NCBI GenBank assembly: GCA_028869255.1
Contig: CP110972.1
Span: 4,717,001 to 4,781,000, forward strand
Length of the DNA stretch: 64,000 bases
Source of the DNA: Pseudomonas poae
GTDB taxonomy: Bacteria > Pseudomonadota > Gammaproteobacteria > Pseudomonadales > Pseudomonadaceae
Reading direction: 5' to 3'
In this document: positions 17,440 through 26,479 of the stretch, piece after piece
How the letters are laid out: the number at the start of each line of letters is the position of its first letter
Position numbering within the stretch: position 1 is the stretch's first letter
Made by a program: the position numbers and the translations under genes
The notes under the pieces: model-generated
What the model saw: only the letters and a program-made list of their open reading frames with translations
What the model was told of the DNA's origin: nothing
Databases searched by the model: none

Positions 17440-17608
17440 GGGAAGCGTCCTTTTCCGAAAAGACCAGCCTCACCACACCCAACCCCGGGATAAACACGCG
17501 GGGCAGAGCAGAGGCTGTGCAAGCTTTCAAGAAACGGGCGCATGCCTACAAGCAGAAACATCCGCGAAAGTCGTAGGCAACTTCCGCTAAATTTTAAGTC
17601 ACTTAATC

Positions 17609-17842
17609 TTAACGTTTACCCATGGAACGACGAGTACCCGGTGGGGCCATGCCCGGAGATTTGGTGTGGCCGTTCTTGGCGCCGTTCTTGTACCAGGGCT
17701 GGGCGGCATTCTTGGCCCCGGCCAGCTCACCCGGTTTGAAGGGAAACTTGAACGCCGGGATCTCGGTTTTTTCAACGCCTTCGGCGCTGGCCGGATCGAC
17801 GAGGTCGGCCGCTTCAACAGGGGGTTGTGTCGGGGAAGTCAT
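17609..17842 (-). CDS. Small conserved-looking hypothetical protein
   Basis: A 77-residue, Pro/Lys/Ala-rich protein with no signal peptide or membrane segment. Its middle reads FKFPFKPGELAGAKNAAQPWYKNG and its tail is basic (PPGTRRSMGKR). The start at 17842 has GGAG 6 bases upstream; an in-frame start 25 codons further upstream lacks this. It looks disordered and could bind nucleic acid, but that is a guess from charge only. Function is not recognised. Confidence 0.6.
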   Translation of the reverse strand: MTSPTQPPVEAADLVDPASAEGVEKTEIPAFKFPFKPGELAGAKNAAQPWYKNGAKNGHTKSPGMAPPGTRRSMGKR

Positions 17843-17958
17843 GAAAGCTCCGGAACGTGCAAAAAATGACGCGGGGCCAGGTTGCGGACCACGCTGGCGC
17901 GCAGTATACCTGCCCATCTCGGATCTTTAACCACCGCCTGTACGAATGGTCGACGTTT

Positions 17959-17976
17959 ACTGACAGCGCTGTCAGT
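17959..17976. promoter_or_regulatory. Perfect 18-bp palindrome upstream of the RND efflux operon
   Basis: ACTGACAGCGCTGTCAGT is a perfect dyad, 80 bases before the adaptor ATG. Dyads of this size in front of RND pumps are typical operators for TetR-type repressors, though no such gene is adjacent. The operon's own response regulator is the other candidate, but OmpR-type regulators usually bind direct repeats. Confidence 0.5.
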
Positions 17977-18055
17977 TAGCAGTCACCTTGCTGACCGGAT
18001 TGGCGAGCTATAAAGGCCTTCACTCTTCCCATCCTTTGCCCTGGCGCCTCACCCC

Positions 18056-19222
18056 ATGCAAATTCGACGCAAAACCGCCCTGATCGTGGGTGTCCTTGTG
18101 GTGCTGGCCGTTGCAGCCTGGGCCTTGACCCGCCCGGCCAAGACCAAACTGGCGGCGCCCACAGCGATCCCGGTGCGGGTGGTGAGCGTGGCGCAGCAGG
18201 ATATTGCGCGTTTTGTCAGCGGGATTGGTACGGTGCTGTCGTTGCACAGCGTGGTGATTCGCCCGCAAGTCGACGGCATTCTCACCAAATTGCTGGTCAA
18301 GGAAGGGCAACTGGTCAAGGCCGGCGACTTGCTGGCGACCATCGATGACCGCTCTATCCGTGCCAGCCTCGACCAGGCCAGGGCCCAACTGGGCGAGAGC
18401 CAGGCGCAGTTGCAGGTGGCGCTGGTCAACCTCAAGCGCTACAAGGAGCTAAGCGTCGACGACGGCGTATCCAAGCAGACCTATGACCAGCAACAAGCCT
18501 TGGTCAACCAGCTCAAGGCCACCGCCCAGGGCAACCAGGCAGCGATTGACTCGGCCCAAGTGCAGCTTTCCTACACCCAGATTCGCTCTCCGGTAACAGG
18601 TCGCGTGGGCATTCGTACCGTGGATGAAGGCAACTTCCTGCGCATGAGCGACACCCAGGGCCTGTTTTCCGTGACGCAAATCGACCCGATTGCCGTCGAA
18701 TTTTCGCTGCCGCAACAGATGCTGCCGACCCTGCAAGGCTTGATCGCCGCGCCCACCAAAGCCAGCGTCGACGCCTACATGGGCGCCGACACCGACGGCC
18801 AGACCGGCGACTTGCTCGGTGAAGGCCATTTGAGCCTGATCGACAACCAGATCAGCTCCACCACCGGCACCCTGCGCGCCAAGGCAGAGTTCAGCAACGC
18901 CTCGCAGCGCCTGTGGCCGGGGCAACTGGTGACAATCAAGATCCAGACCGCCCTCGACAAAAATGCCCTGGTGGTGCCGCTGACCGTGGTGCAACGCGGC
19001 CTGGATTCGCATTTTGTGTACCGGGTCAACGGCAACAAGGTCGACGTGGTGCCGGTGCAGGTGACCTACCAGGACAGCGACGTGAACATCATCAAGGGCG
19101 TGCAGGCCGGCGACGTGCTGGTCAGCGATGGCCAGTCGCGGCTCAAGGCCGGGGCCCAGGTTGAGGTGCTCAAGGAGCCGCCGCAGGTGATCCAGACCGT
19201 CGACGCCAAGGTGCAGCCATGA
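18056..19222 (+). CDS. RND efflux periplasmic adaptor (MdtA/MexA-type)
   Basis: A 388-residue membrane-fusion protein. An N-terminal hydrophobic segment (residues 9-24) serves as signal or anchor. Then come a lipoyl half (VIRPQVDGILTKLLVKEGQLVKAGD), an alpha-hairpin (about 95-165), the second lipoyl half with SPVTGRVGIRTVDEGNF, and beta-barrel and membrane-proximal domains. It connects the RND pump to an outer membrane channel. It overlaps the pump gene by 4 bases (ATGA), so the two are coupled in translation. MdtA-like features come from family recognition; the substrate is unknown. Confidence 0.92.
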   Translation: MQIRRKTALIVGVLVVLAVAAWALTRPAKTKLAAPTAIPVRVVSVAQQDIARFVSGIGTVLSLHSVVIRPQVDGILTKLLVKEGQLVKAGDLLATIDDRSIRASLDQARAQLGESQAQLQVALVNLKRYKELSVDDGVSKQTYDQQQALVNQLKATAQGNQAAIDSAQVQLSYTQIRSPVTGRVGIRTVDEGNFLRMSDTQGLFSVTQIDPIAVEFSLPQQMLPTLQGLIAAPTKASVDAYMGADTDGQTGDLLGEGHLSLIDNQISSTTGTLRAKAEFSNASQRLWPGQLVTIKIQTALDKNALVVPLTVVQRGLDSHFVYRVNGNKVDVVPVQVTYQDSDVNIIKGVQAGDVLVSDGQSRLKAGAQVEVLKEPPQVIQTVDAKVQP

Positions 19223-22200
19223 GCCGTTCGCCGTCAGCCTGGTGCGTCGACCACCCGGTCGCCACCCTGCTGCTGACATTTGCTCTGGTACTGCTCGGGA
19301 TGATTGCCTTCCCACGCCTGGCCATCGCCCCACTGCCGGAAGCGGAGTTTCCTACGATCCAGGTCACGGCCACCCTGCCCGGCGCCAGCCCGGACACCAT
19401 GGCGTCATCGGTGGCTACTCCGCTGGAGGTGCAATTCAGCGCCATCCCCGGCATGACCCAGATGACCTCCAGCAGCGCCTTGGGCTCAAGCCTGCTGACC
19501 CTGCAGTTCACCCTGAACAAGAGCATCGACACCGCCGCGCAAGAAGTGCAGGCGGCGATCAACACCGCGTCCGGCAAGCTGCCCAGCGATATGCCGAGCC
19601 TGCCGACCTGGAAGAAGGTCAACCCGGCCGACAGCCCGGTACTGATCCTCAGCGTCAGCTCCGACAGCATGCCCAGCACCGAGCTGAGCGACTATGTGGA
19701 GACCCTGCTGGCCCGCCAGATCAGCCAGATCGACGGCGTCGGCCAGATCAACATTACCGGCCAGCAACGCCCGGCGATTCGCGTGCAGGCCTCCCCGGAC
19801 AAACTCGCGGCCATCGGCCTGACCCTGGCCGACATCCGCCTGGCCATCCAGCAATCAAGTTTGAACCTGGCCAAGGGCGCGATCTACGGCGAAAACAGCG
19901 TGTCGACCCTGTCGACCAACGACCAGCTGTTTCACCCGCAGGACTACGCGCAGCTGATCGTGTCCTACAAGAACGGTGCCCCGGTTCAACTGCGCGATGT
20001 CGCCAAAGTCATCAATGGCTCGGAAAACGCCTACGTGCAGGCCTGGTCCGGTGACACACCGGGGGTCAACCTGGTGATTTCGCGTCAGCCCGGCGCGAAT
20101 ATCGTCGAGACGGTGGACCGCATTCAGGCCGAGCTGCCGCGCCTGCAAGCCATGCTGCCGGCGTCGGTGCAGGTCAGCGTGTTGACCGACCGCACCAAGA
20201 CCATCCGCGCCTCCCTGCATGAAGTGGAAGTGACCCTGCTGATCGCGATCCTGCTGGTGGTGGCGGTGATGGCGCTGTTCCTGCGCCAGCTGTCGGCCAC
20301 GCTGATTGTGTCCAGCGTGCTCGGCGTGTCGCTGGTCGCCAGTTTTGCGCTGATGTACCTGATGGGCTTCAGCCTGAACAACTTGACCCTGGTGGCCATC
20401 GTGATCGCCGTGGGCTTTGTGGTGGACGATGCGATCGTGGTAGTGGAGAACATTCACCGTCACCTCGAAGCCGGGTTGGACAAACGCGAAGCGGCGATCA
20501 AGGGTGCCGGCGAGATCGGCTTTACCGTGGTGTCCATCAGCTTCTCGCTGGTGGCGGCGTTTATCCCGCTGCTGTTCATGGGCGGCGTAGTCGGGCGGCT
20601 GTTCAAGGAATTTGCCTTGACCGCCACCTCGACCATCCTGATTTCGGTGGTGGTGTCGCTGACCCTGGCGCCGACCCTGGCGGCACTGTTCATGCGCGCC
20701 CCCACCCATCACACCCACGACAAACCCGGCTTCAGCGAACGCCTGCTGGCCGCTTATGCACGCAACCTGCGGCGTGCCCTGGCGCACCAACGCAGCATGG
20801 CGGCGATCTTTATCGTGACGCTGGCGCTGGCCGTGGTCGGTTACGTGTTTATTCCCAAGGGCTTTTTCCCAGTGCAGGACACCGGTTTTGTGCTCGGCAC
20901 CAGCGAAGCGGCGGCGGATGTGTCGTACCCCGACATGGTGGCCAAGCACAAGGCGCTGGCCGAGATCGTCAAGGACGACCCGGCGGTGCAGGCGTTTTCC
21001 CATTCGGTGGGCGTTACCGGCAGCAACCAGACCATCGCCAACGGCCGCTTCTGGATCGCGTTGAAAGATCGCGGTGACCGCGACGTGTCGGCCAGCCAGT
21101 TCATCGACCGCATCCGCCCGAAACTGGCGAAGGTGCCGGGTATCGTGCTGTACCTGCGCGCCGGCCAGGACATCAACCTAAGCTCCGGCCCCAGTCGCGC
21201 CCAGTACCAATACGTGCTCAAGAGCAACGACGGCCCGACGCTCAACACCTGGACCCAGCGCCTCACCGAAAAACTGCGCGCCAACCCGGCTTTTCGTGAC
21301 CTGTCCAACGACCTGCAACTGGGCGGCAGCATCACCCACATCAGCATCGACCGCCAGGCCGCCGCGCGTTTCGGCCTGACGGCCACCGATGTCGACCAGG
21401 CACTGTATGACGCCTTCGGCCAGCGCCAGATCAACGAGTTCCAGACCGAGATCAACCAGTACCAGGTGGTGCTGGAACTGGACACCCAGCAACGCGGCAA
21501 GGCCGAGAGCCTGAACTACTTCTACCTGCGCTCGCCGTTGACCAACGAGATGGTGCCGCTGTCAGCGCTGGCCAAGGTCGACCCACCCACCGTCGGGCCC
21601 TTGTCCATCAGCCATGACGGCATGTTCCCGGCCGCCAACCTGTCGTTCAACCTGGCGCCCGGCGTGGCGTTGGGCGATGCGGTGATCATGCTCAACCAGG
21701 CGAAAAATGAAATCGGCATGCCGACCACCATCATCGGCAACTTCCAGGGGGCGGCGCAGGCGTTCCAGAGTTCGCTGGCCAGCCAGCCGTGGCTGATCCT
21801 CGCGGCGCTGGTGGCGGTCTACATCATTCTCGGCGTGCTGTACGAGAGCTTCGTGCACCCGCTGACGATCATTTCCACCTTGCCCTCGGCGGGGTTGGGC
21901 GCGCTGATCATGCTGTCGCTGATGGGCCAGGACTTCTCGATCATGGCGCTGATCGGGCTGGTGCTGCTGATCGGGATCGTGAAGAAAAACGGCATCCTGA
22001 TGATCGACTTTGCGCTGGACGCACAACGTGTTCGCGGATTGTCACCGGAGGATGCGATCTATGAAGCGTGCGTCACGCGGTTCCGGCCGATCATCATGAC
22101 CACCCTCGCCGCCCTGCTCGGCGCGGTGCCGCTGATGCTCGGCGCCGGCCCCGGCGCAGAAATGCGCCAGCCGTTGGGCATCGCGGTGGTCGGCGGGCTG

Positions 22201-22308
22201 TTGGTGAGCCAGGCGCTGACGCTGTTCACCACACCGGTCATATACTTGTACCTTGAGAAGTTTTTCCACCGGCCCAAACCAGCTGCCGAGCCGGCGACCA
22301 CGCACTGA
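19219..22308 (+). CDS. RND-family multidrug efflux permease (MdtB/MdtC/MuxB-like)
   Basis: A 1029-residue, 12-helix inner-membrane pump with the two-fold RND layout: helix 1 at about 12-32, a large periplasmic loop, helices 2-6, then the repeat. The proton-relay Asp pair is in VGFVVDDAIVVVENI (about residues 405-420). The repeat-two counterpart GIVKKNGILMIDF is near 920. The sequence is of the hydrophobe/amphiphile (HAE1) drug class rather than the metal (HME) class, since the relay has DD and no CusA-type Met set is seen. It is probably MdtBC/MuxBC-like. Only one permease is present, and no outer membrane factor gene is in the operon. It is followed 9 bases later by a two-component system. 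Confidence 0.93.
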   Translation: MSRSPSAWCVDHPVATLLLTFALVLLGMIAFPRLAIAPLPEAEFPTIQVTATLPGASPDTMASSVATPLEVQFSAIPGMTQMTSSSALGSSLLTLQFTLNKSIDTAAQEVQAAINTASGKLPSDMPSLPTWKKVNPADSPVLILSVSSDSMPSTELSDYVETLLARQISQIDGVGQINITGQQRPAIRVQASPDKLAAIGLTLADIRLAIQQSSLNLAKGAIYGENSVSTLSTNDQLFHPQDYAQLIVSYKNGAPVQLRDVAKVINGSENAYVQAWSGDTPGVNLVISRQPGANIVETVDRIQAELPRLQAMLPASVQVSVLTDRTKTIRASLHEVEVTLLIAILLVVAVMALFLRQLSATLIVSSVLGVSLVASFALMYLMGFSLNNLTLVAIVIAVGFVVDDAIVVVENIHRHLEAGLDKREAAIKGAGEIGFTVVSISFSLVAAFIPLLFMGGVVGRLFKEFALTATSTILISVVVSLTLAPTLAALFMRAPTHHTHDKPGFSERLLAAYARNLRRALAHQRSMAAIFIVTLALAVVGYVFIPKGFFPVQDTGFVLGTSEAAADVSYPDMVAKHKALAEIVKDDPAVQAFSHSVGVTGSNQTIANGRFWIALKDRGDRDVSASQFIDRIRPKLAKVPGIVLYLRAGQDINLSSGPSRAQYQYVLKSNDGPTLNTWTQRLTEKLRANPAFRDLSNDLQLGGSITHISIDRQAAARFGLTATDVDQALYDAFGQRQINEFQTEINQYQVVLELDTQQRGKAESLNYFYLRSPLTNEMVPLSALAKVDPPTVGPLSISHDGMFPAANLSFNLAPGVALGDAVIMLNQAKNEIGMPTTIIGNFQGAAQAFQSSLASQPWLILAALVAVYIILGVLYESFVHPLTIISTLPSAGLGALIMLSLMGQDFSIMALIGLVLLIGIVKKNGILMIDFALDAQRVRGLSPEDAIYEACVTRFRPIIMTTLAALLGAVPLMLGAGPGAEMRQPLGIAVVGGLLVSQALTLFTTPVIYLYLEKFFHRPKPAAEPATTH

Positions 22309-22317
22309 GGCGGTGTC

Positions 22318-22995
22318 ATGCGCGTCCTGATTATTGAAGATGAAGAGAAAACCGCGGACTACCTGCACCGCGGCCTGACCGAACAAGGCTATACCGTGGA
22401 TGTGGCCCGCGAAGGCGTCGAGGGGTTGCACCTGGCGCTGGAGAACGATTACGCGGTGATCGTGCTCGACGTGATGCTGCCCGGCCTCGACGGCTTTGGC
22501 GTGTTGCGCGCCTTGCGTGCACGCAAGCAGACACCGGTGATCATGCTTACCGCCCGCGAGCGCGTGGAGGACCGCATTCGCGGCCTGCGCGAAGGCGCCG
22601 ATGACTATCTGGGCAAGCCGTTTTCGTTCCTGGAGCTGGTGGCACGCCTGCAGGCATTGACCCGCCGCAGTGGCGGCCATGAGCCGGTGCAGGTGACCGT
22701 GGCCGACCTGTGGATCGACCTGATCAGCCGCAAGGCCAGCCGCAACGGCCTGCGCCTGGACCTGACCGCCAAGGAGTTCTCGCTGCTCAGCGTATTGGCG
22801 CGGCGCCAGGGTGAAATCCTGTCCAAGACCGCCATCGCGGAAATGGTCTGGGACATCAATTTCGACAGCGACGCCAATGTGGTGGAAGTCGCGATCAAAC
22901 GCCTGCGCGCCAAACTGGACGGGCCGTTCGAGCAAAAGCTGCTGCACACCATCCGCGGCATGGGTTATGTGCTGGAGAGCCGCAGTGTCGGCTAA
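22318..22995 (+). CDS. OmpR/CopR-family response regulator
   Basis: A 225-residue regulator. The receiver domain (1-115) has the acidic pair at E7/D8, phosphoacceptor D51 in VLDVMLPGLDG, and the LGKPF lysine near 100. The DNA-binding winged helix (about 125-222) has LTAKEFSLLSVLARRQGEILSKT and the IKRLRAKLDGPF recognition helix. The sequence is of the CusR/CopR type often labelled heavy-metal response regulator. It lies in the efflux operon and overlaps the kinase gene by 11 bases, so it probably controls the pump. Confidence 0.94.
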   Translation: MRVLIIEDEEKTADYLHRGLTEQGYTVDVAREGVEGLHLALENDYAVIVLDVMLPGLDGFGVLRALRARKQTPVIMLTARERVEDRIRGLREGADDYLGKPFSFLELVARLQALTRRSGGHEPVQVTVADLWIDLISRKASRNGLRLDLTAKEFSLLSVLARRQGEILSKTAIAEMVWDINFDSDANVVEVAIKRLRAKLDGPFEQKLLHTIRGMGYVLESRSVG

Positions 22996-24349
22996 CTCCA
23001 TTGCACTGCGCCTGAGCGGCATGTTCACGCTGGTGGCGCTGCTGATCTTTCTGTTGATCGGCGGCGCGTTGTACCAGCAGGTTGACCGGGGCCTGGGCTT
23101 GTTGCCGGGGGCCGAGCTGGATGCGCGTTACAGCGTGCTCGAATCCTCGGTGAATCGCTTCGGTACGCCGGACCATTGGGTGAAGATCCAGGCCAAGCTC
23201 AAGCTGTTGGGCGAGGAAGACAAGCGCATCCGCTTTTGGGTGGTGAGCAGCGACCCGACCTATGAGTACGGTAACCCGGACGCACAGATCCGTGAGTTTG
23301 CCGCCGGGCCCACGGGCAAGCGCGACCTGCGCCTGCCGGGGCGTGAATACCCGTTCAAGGTGCTGGTGAGCCAATTTGCGGCGAAAGACCAACGCCCGCC
23401 GCTGCGCTTCATGATCGCCATCGACACCGAGAACTTCCGGGCCACCCAGCACCAGCTGCTGATGGCCTTGATCGGGCTGGCCTTTGTGGGGGTCGTGATG
23501 GCCTCGTTGCTGGGCTTCTGGGTGTCGCGCCTGGGCCTCAAGCCGCTGATAAAGCTCTCGGACGAAGCGCAGAAACTCGCCCCGCCCAAACTCTCCGGGC
23601 GCCTGCAACTGTCGCCGCTGCCGCCGGAGTTGAGCCAGTTCGTCAACTCGTTCAACGCCACCCTCGACCGCGTTGAGCAGGCCTATTCACGCCTGGAATC
23701 GTTCAACGCCGATGTGGCCCATGAGCTGCGCTCGCCGCTGACCAACCTGATTGGCCAGACCCAGGTGGCCCTGACGCGGGGGCGTTCGGCGGAGCATTAC
23801 TTCGAGGTGCTGCAGTCCAATCTTGAGGAATTGGAGCGCCTGCGTTCGATCATCAATGACATGTTGTTCCTCGCCAGTGCCGACCAGGGCAGCAAGGCCA
23901 CCAAGCTGATCGAAAGCTCGCTGGCCGATGAAGTGGCCACCACGCTCGATTACCTGGATTTCATTCTGGAAGACGCCCAGGTCAACGTGCTGGTGCATGG
24001 GGATGCCTTGGTGCAGATCGAAAAAGCGCACTTGCGCCGTGCGCTGATCAACTTGCTGAGTAATGCGGTGCAACATACCGCGCCGGGGCAGGTGATCGAG
24101 GTGAACATTGAGGTGCATGGGCATCAGGTGGCCATCGGCGTGACCAATCCGGGGGATGAGATTGCCAGTGAGCATTTGCCGCGGTTGTTTGAGCGTTTTT
24201 ATCGGGTGGATGCGTCGCGCAGTAACAGTGGGGCGAATCATGGGTTGGGGTTGGCGATTGTCAAGGCGATTGCCTTGATGCATGGGGGGGATGTGTTTGT
24301 GCGCAGTGTGGGTGGGGGGAATACGTTTGGGATTACTTTGCCGGTGTAG
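22985..24349 (+). CDS. Sensor histidine kinase of the efflux operon (CusS/CopS-like)
   Basis: A 454-residue membrane kinase, translated from a GTG that overlaps the end of the regulator gene. Helix 1 is at about 12-28, a periplasmic sensor at 30-158 and helix 2 at 159-180. A HAMP segment follows, then the phosphorylated H246 in NADVAHELRSPLTNL. The ATPase domain has an N box (RRALINLLSNAVQHT), a G1 box (VTNPGDEI) and a G2 box (NHGLGLAIVKAIALMHGG). It ends 16 bases before the second composite repeat. The signal is unknown: the family suggests metal ions, the pump suggests drugs. Confidence 0.92.
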   Translation: MSANSIALRLSGMFTLVALLIFLLIGGALYQQVDRGLGLLPGAELDARYSVLESSVNRFGTPDHWVKIQAKLKLLGEEDKRIRFWVVSSDPTYEYGNPDAQIREFAAGPTGKRDLRLPGREYPFKVLVSQFAAKDQRPPLRFMIAIDTENFRATQHQLLMALIGLAFVGVVMASLLGFWVSRLGLKPLIKLSDEAQKLAPPKLSGRLQLSPLPPELSQFVNSFNATLDRVEQAYSRLESFNADVAHELRSPLTNLIGQTQVALTRGRSAEHYFEVLQSNLEELERLRSIINDMLFLASADQGSKATKLIESSLADEVATTLDYLDFILEDAQVNVLVHGDALVQIEKAHLRRALINLLSNAVQHTAPGQVIEVNIEVHGHQVAIGVTNPGDEIASEHLPRLFERFYRVDASRSNSGANHGLGLAIVKAIALMHGGDVFVRSVGGGNTFGITLPV

Positions 24350-24436
24350 GTGATCTTTGGCTGGGTACATATCCGGTTTTTGGGTAACGGCTGGTATTGG
24401 TTCCGCTCTTACAGCGGGTCACTTTTGGAAAGAGCC

Positions 24437-25695
24437 TGTATAGACCGGACACATGGTGGACACATGTGCGGGGACATGGTTGACACATTATGGACCATAG
24501 TCAGGTTTGCTCACGTCGATCGTTCGTAGGAAGTGATGGCAGAAAAACACGTCAAACAGTCCATCACCTTCAGTGTTGGGCCGTATTGCGATGTGATGCC
24601 CAGCCAAACCTTTGGCGATGCTGAAGTAGCGTTTCTGAAAACGAAAACGGCTGTGATAAGCCTTGGCTAATACGTCGTCCGGTCCGTACTCAAAGGTTGG
24701 TAACTGTTGCGGATAAGCCCATGGGCTGGCCCTATACCGGTCCATAGGCACCTTGTAGTCCAGCGCCTGATGGGGCCGTTGCAGGTTATAAACATCACGC
24801 CACCGATCAAATGCTGCTTGAGCTTCCTTGAGCGTGGAAAACTGACGCCCTTCAAGTACTTCGGCCTTGAGTGAGCGATGGAAACGCTCAATCTTTCCAT
24901 TGGTTTGTGGGTGGTAAGGACGGCTGAAACTGATCCGAATACCCAGACGAATCAACCAGATACTCAGCTCTGTGATTTCACCAGGGTTACGTGGAGAGCC
25001 CCAAGGCGGTCCGTTATCAACGTTGATGCGAGCCGGTAATCCGAAGCGCTGGAATACCTCGGTCAACCTTTCCTTCACCGTGGCTCCACGCTCATTATCA
25101 CAAGCGTGAATAGCCAAACTGAAACGTGAATGGTCGTCCAGCAAAGTCAGGGGATGGCATCTGCCTTCTTGCGTCGGGAAATGCCCTTTGAAATCCATCT
25201 GCCAAAGATTGTTGGGCGCGTCGTGTTCAAATCTCAGCTTTGCCTCTTGCTCCTTCGTAGCCGGCTGAATCAGCCCGTGCCGGTGCAGGACATTGGTAAC
25301 GGTGCTGGGAGCAATCTGCTTTTTCAAGAGGCTGCTGATCGTGCGCCCACCCCATGCTGGATGGTCTTGTCTGAGCGATATGACCTGCGCTTCCAGGGCC
25401 GGCGTGGTCAGCTTGGGGCTGGTAGCCGGTTTTCGGGATTTATCTTGCAGCCCCGAATGGCCGAGCGTCGCGTAGCGGTTAAGCCACTTGTAGGCCGTCT
25501 GCGGACTGATACCGAACCGTCGGCACAGTTCTCGTTTGTTGCTGCCGGGTTGCCCTGCTAAGGCAACAAACTCTTCTTTCAGGCTCATGGCATCTCTCGT
25601 GTCCCAGGGCATGATGGCTTTCCGGCGAAATTGGCTCGCCGAAAAGTGTCCACCATGTCCCCGCACACCCGTCAACCATGTGTCCGGTCTATACA
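24437..25695. mobile_element. IS481-family-like insertion sequence, 1259 bp
   Basis: The ends are perfect 21-base terminal inverted repeats, TGTATAGACCGGACACATGG plus T on the left and the reverse complement on the right. Matching continues imperfectly for about 50 bases. It contains one transposase gene. It splits the left arm of the composite repeat between GGAAAGAGCC and AAAGGACCC. No clear target-site duplication is seen; at best an 8-base imperfect repeat (AAAGAGCC / AAAGGACC). Confidence 0.9.
24488..25612 (-). CDS. IS481-family transposase (DDE)
   Basis: A 374-residue integrase-core transposase. The N-terminal helix-turn-helix reads SNKRELCRRFGISPQTAYKWLNRYA (about 18-42). The DDE catalytic core has WQMDFKGH, VDNGPPWG and NGKIERFHRSLKAEV, which supply the D, D and E residues. 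A C-terminal tail of about 100 residues follows. The start at 25612 has GGAAAG upstream and lies within the element; a longer frame reaching 25807 would begin in the flanking repeat and is rejected. The frame is intact, so the element may still be active. Confidence 0.92.
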   Translation of the reverse strand: MPWDTRDAMSLKEEFVALAGQPGSNKRELCRRFGISPQTAYKWLNRYATLGHSGLQDKSRKPATSPKLTTPALEAQVISLRQDHPAWGGRTISSLLKKQIAPSTVTNVLHRHGLIQPATKEQEAKLRFEHDAPNNLWQMDFKGHFPTQEGRCHPLTLLDDHSRFSLAIHACDNERGATVKERLTEVFQRFGLPARINVDNGPPWGSPRNPGEITELSIWLIRLGIRISFSRPYHPQTNGKIERFHRSLKAEVLEGRQFSTLKEAQAAFDRWRDVYNLQRPHQALDYKVPMDRYRASPWAYPQQLPTFEYGPDDVLAKAYHSRFRFQKRYFSIAKGLAGHHIAIRPNTEGDGLFDVFFCHHFLRTIDVSKPDYGP

Positions 25696-25985
25696 AAGGA
25701 CCCAAAAGTAACCAAAAGGTCCTCGCCCCATCACTCGGCACCTCGCTCTGGCTCGGTGTGCCCTCACTCCGGCTTGAATCCGTGGGCCGCCGCGATGGGC
25801 CATCCATGGCCCAGCGCGGCTAACCCGGCGTCCTGCCGGGTTGCCCACGGATTCAAGCCTGCGTTCGGCCAGCGTGGTTAACGGGGCGCCTAGATCAAGA
25901 TCAAGATCAAAAGCAGAGCACGGCGGCCTGGTAGCCGACCTGAGTGGTGTAGATCAAGAGCGGGCTTGCAGTGGATTGGCTTTTC

Positions 25986-26087
25986 TGTGGGAGCTGGCTT
26001 GTCGGGTCGCCGCATCGCTGCGATGCAGACACCTCGGTATATCAGGCAAATTCAGTTGATGCTATCGCAGGCAAGCCAGCTCCCACA
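25986..26087. repeat. REP doublet in the centre of composite repeat copy 2
   Basis: TGTGGGAGCTGGCTTG opens and CAAGCCAGCTCCCACA closes a hairpin of about 102 bases. The core is the same as at 4907-4995 and 11326-11412, but the loop is more divergent. Confidence 0.85.
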
Positions 26088-26479
26088 TTTGACCGAGGTC
26101 GGCTGCCAGGCCGCCGTGCTTTGCTTTGTTTTTGATCTGGCCCTTACATCCTTTGCGCTGACGAAGTCAGCGATCTTTTGATCTAGGGCTTTTGATTGTG
26201 ATCTGAGGCGCCCCGTCAATCACGCTGGCCGAACGCAGGCTTTGGAGCGTGGGCAACCCGGCAGGACGCCGGGTTAGCCGCGCTGGGCCATGGATGGCCC
26301 ATCGCGGCGGCCCACGCTCCAAAGCCGGAGTGAGGGCACACCGAGCCGGAGGCGAGGTGCCGAGTGATGGGGCAAGAGCCCTTTGGTTACTTTTGGGGCT
26401 CTTTTCCAAAAGTGACCCGCTGTAAGAGCGGAACCATAAGCAGCCGTTACCGCAGCAACGGATATACACCCCACCCCAT

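Larger units (their letters stand above)
24366..26466. repeat. Long composite inverted repeat, copy 2, interrupted by an IS element
   Basis: The outer blocks match copy 1 at 10930-11765: the left arm at 24366-24436 and 25696-25890, the right arm at about 26211-26466, and a centre with a REP doublet at 25986-26087. An IS481-type element occupies 24437-25695, inside the left arm. The asymmetric centre is the reverse complement of copy 1's centre: the block with GCTGACGAAGTCAGC is on the right here and on the left there. So the two copies are inverted with respect to each other. Apart from the transposase, no gene is seen. Confidence 0.85.

Noticed and set aside
17440..17608. A possible gene in the gap before the small hypothetical protein
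   Set aside because: Only short frames without ribosome sites are present; it is more likely the promoter of the binding protein gene.
24427..25705. A target-site duplication around the IS element
   Set aside because: The only candidate (AAAGAGCC versus AAAGGACC) is imperfect, and that sequence varies among repeat copies, so it is not proof.
25613..25807. A longer start for the IS transposase, extending beyond the element's right end
   Set aside because: The extra codons begin in flanking repeat DNA outside the terminal inverted repeat, so they cannot belong to the element.
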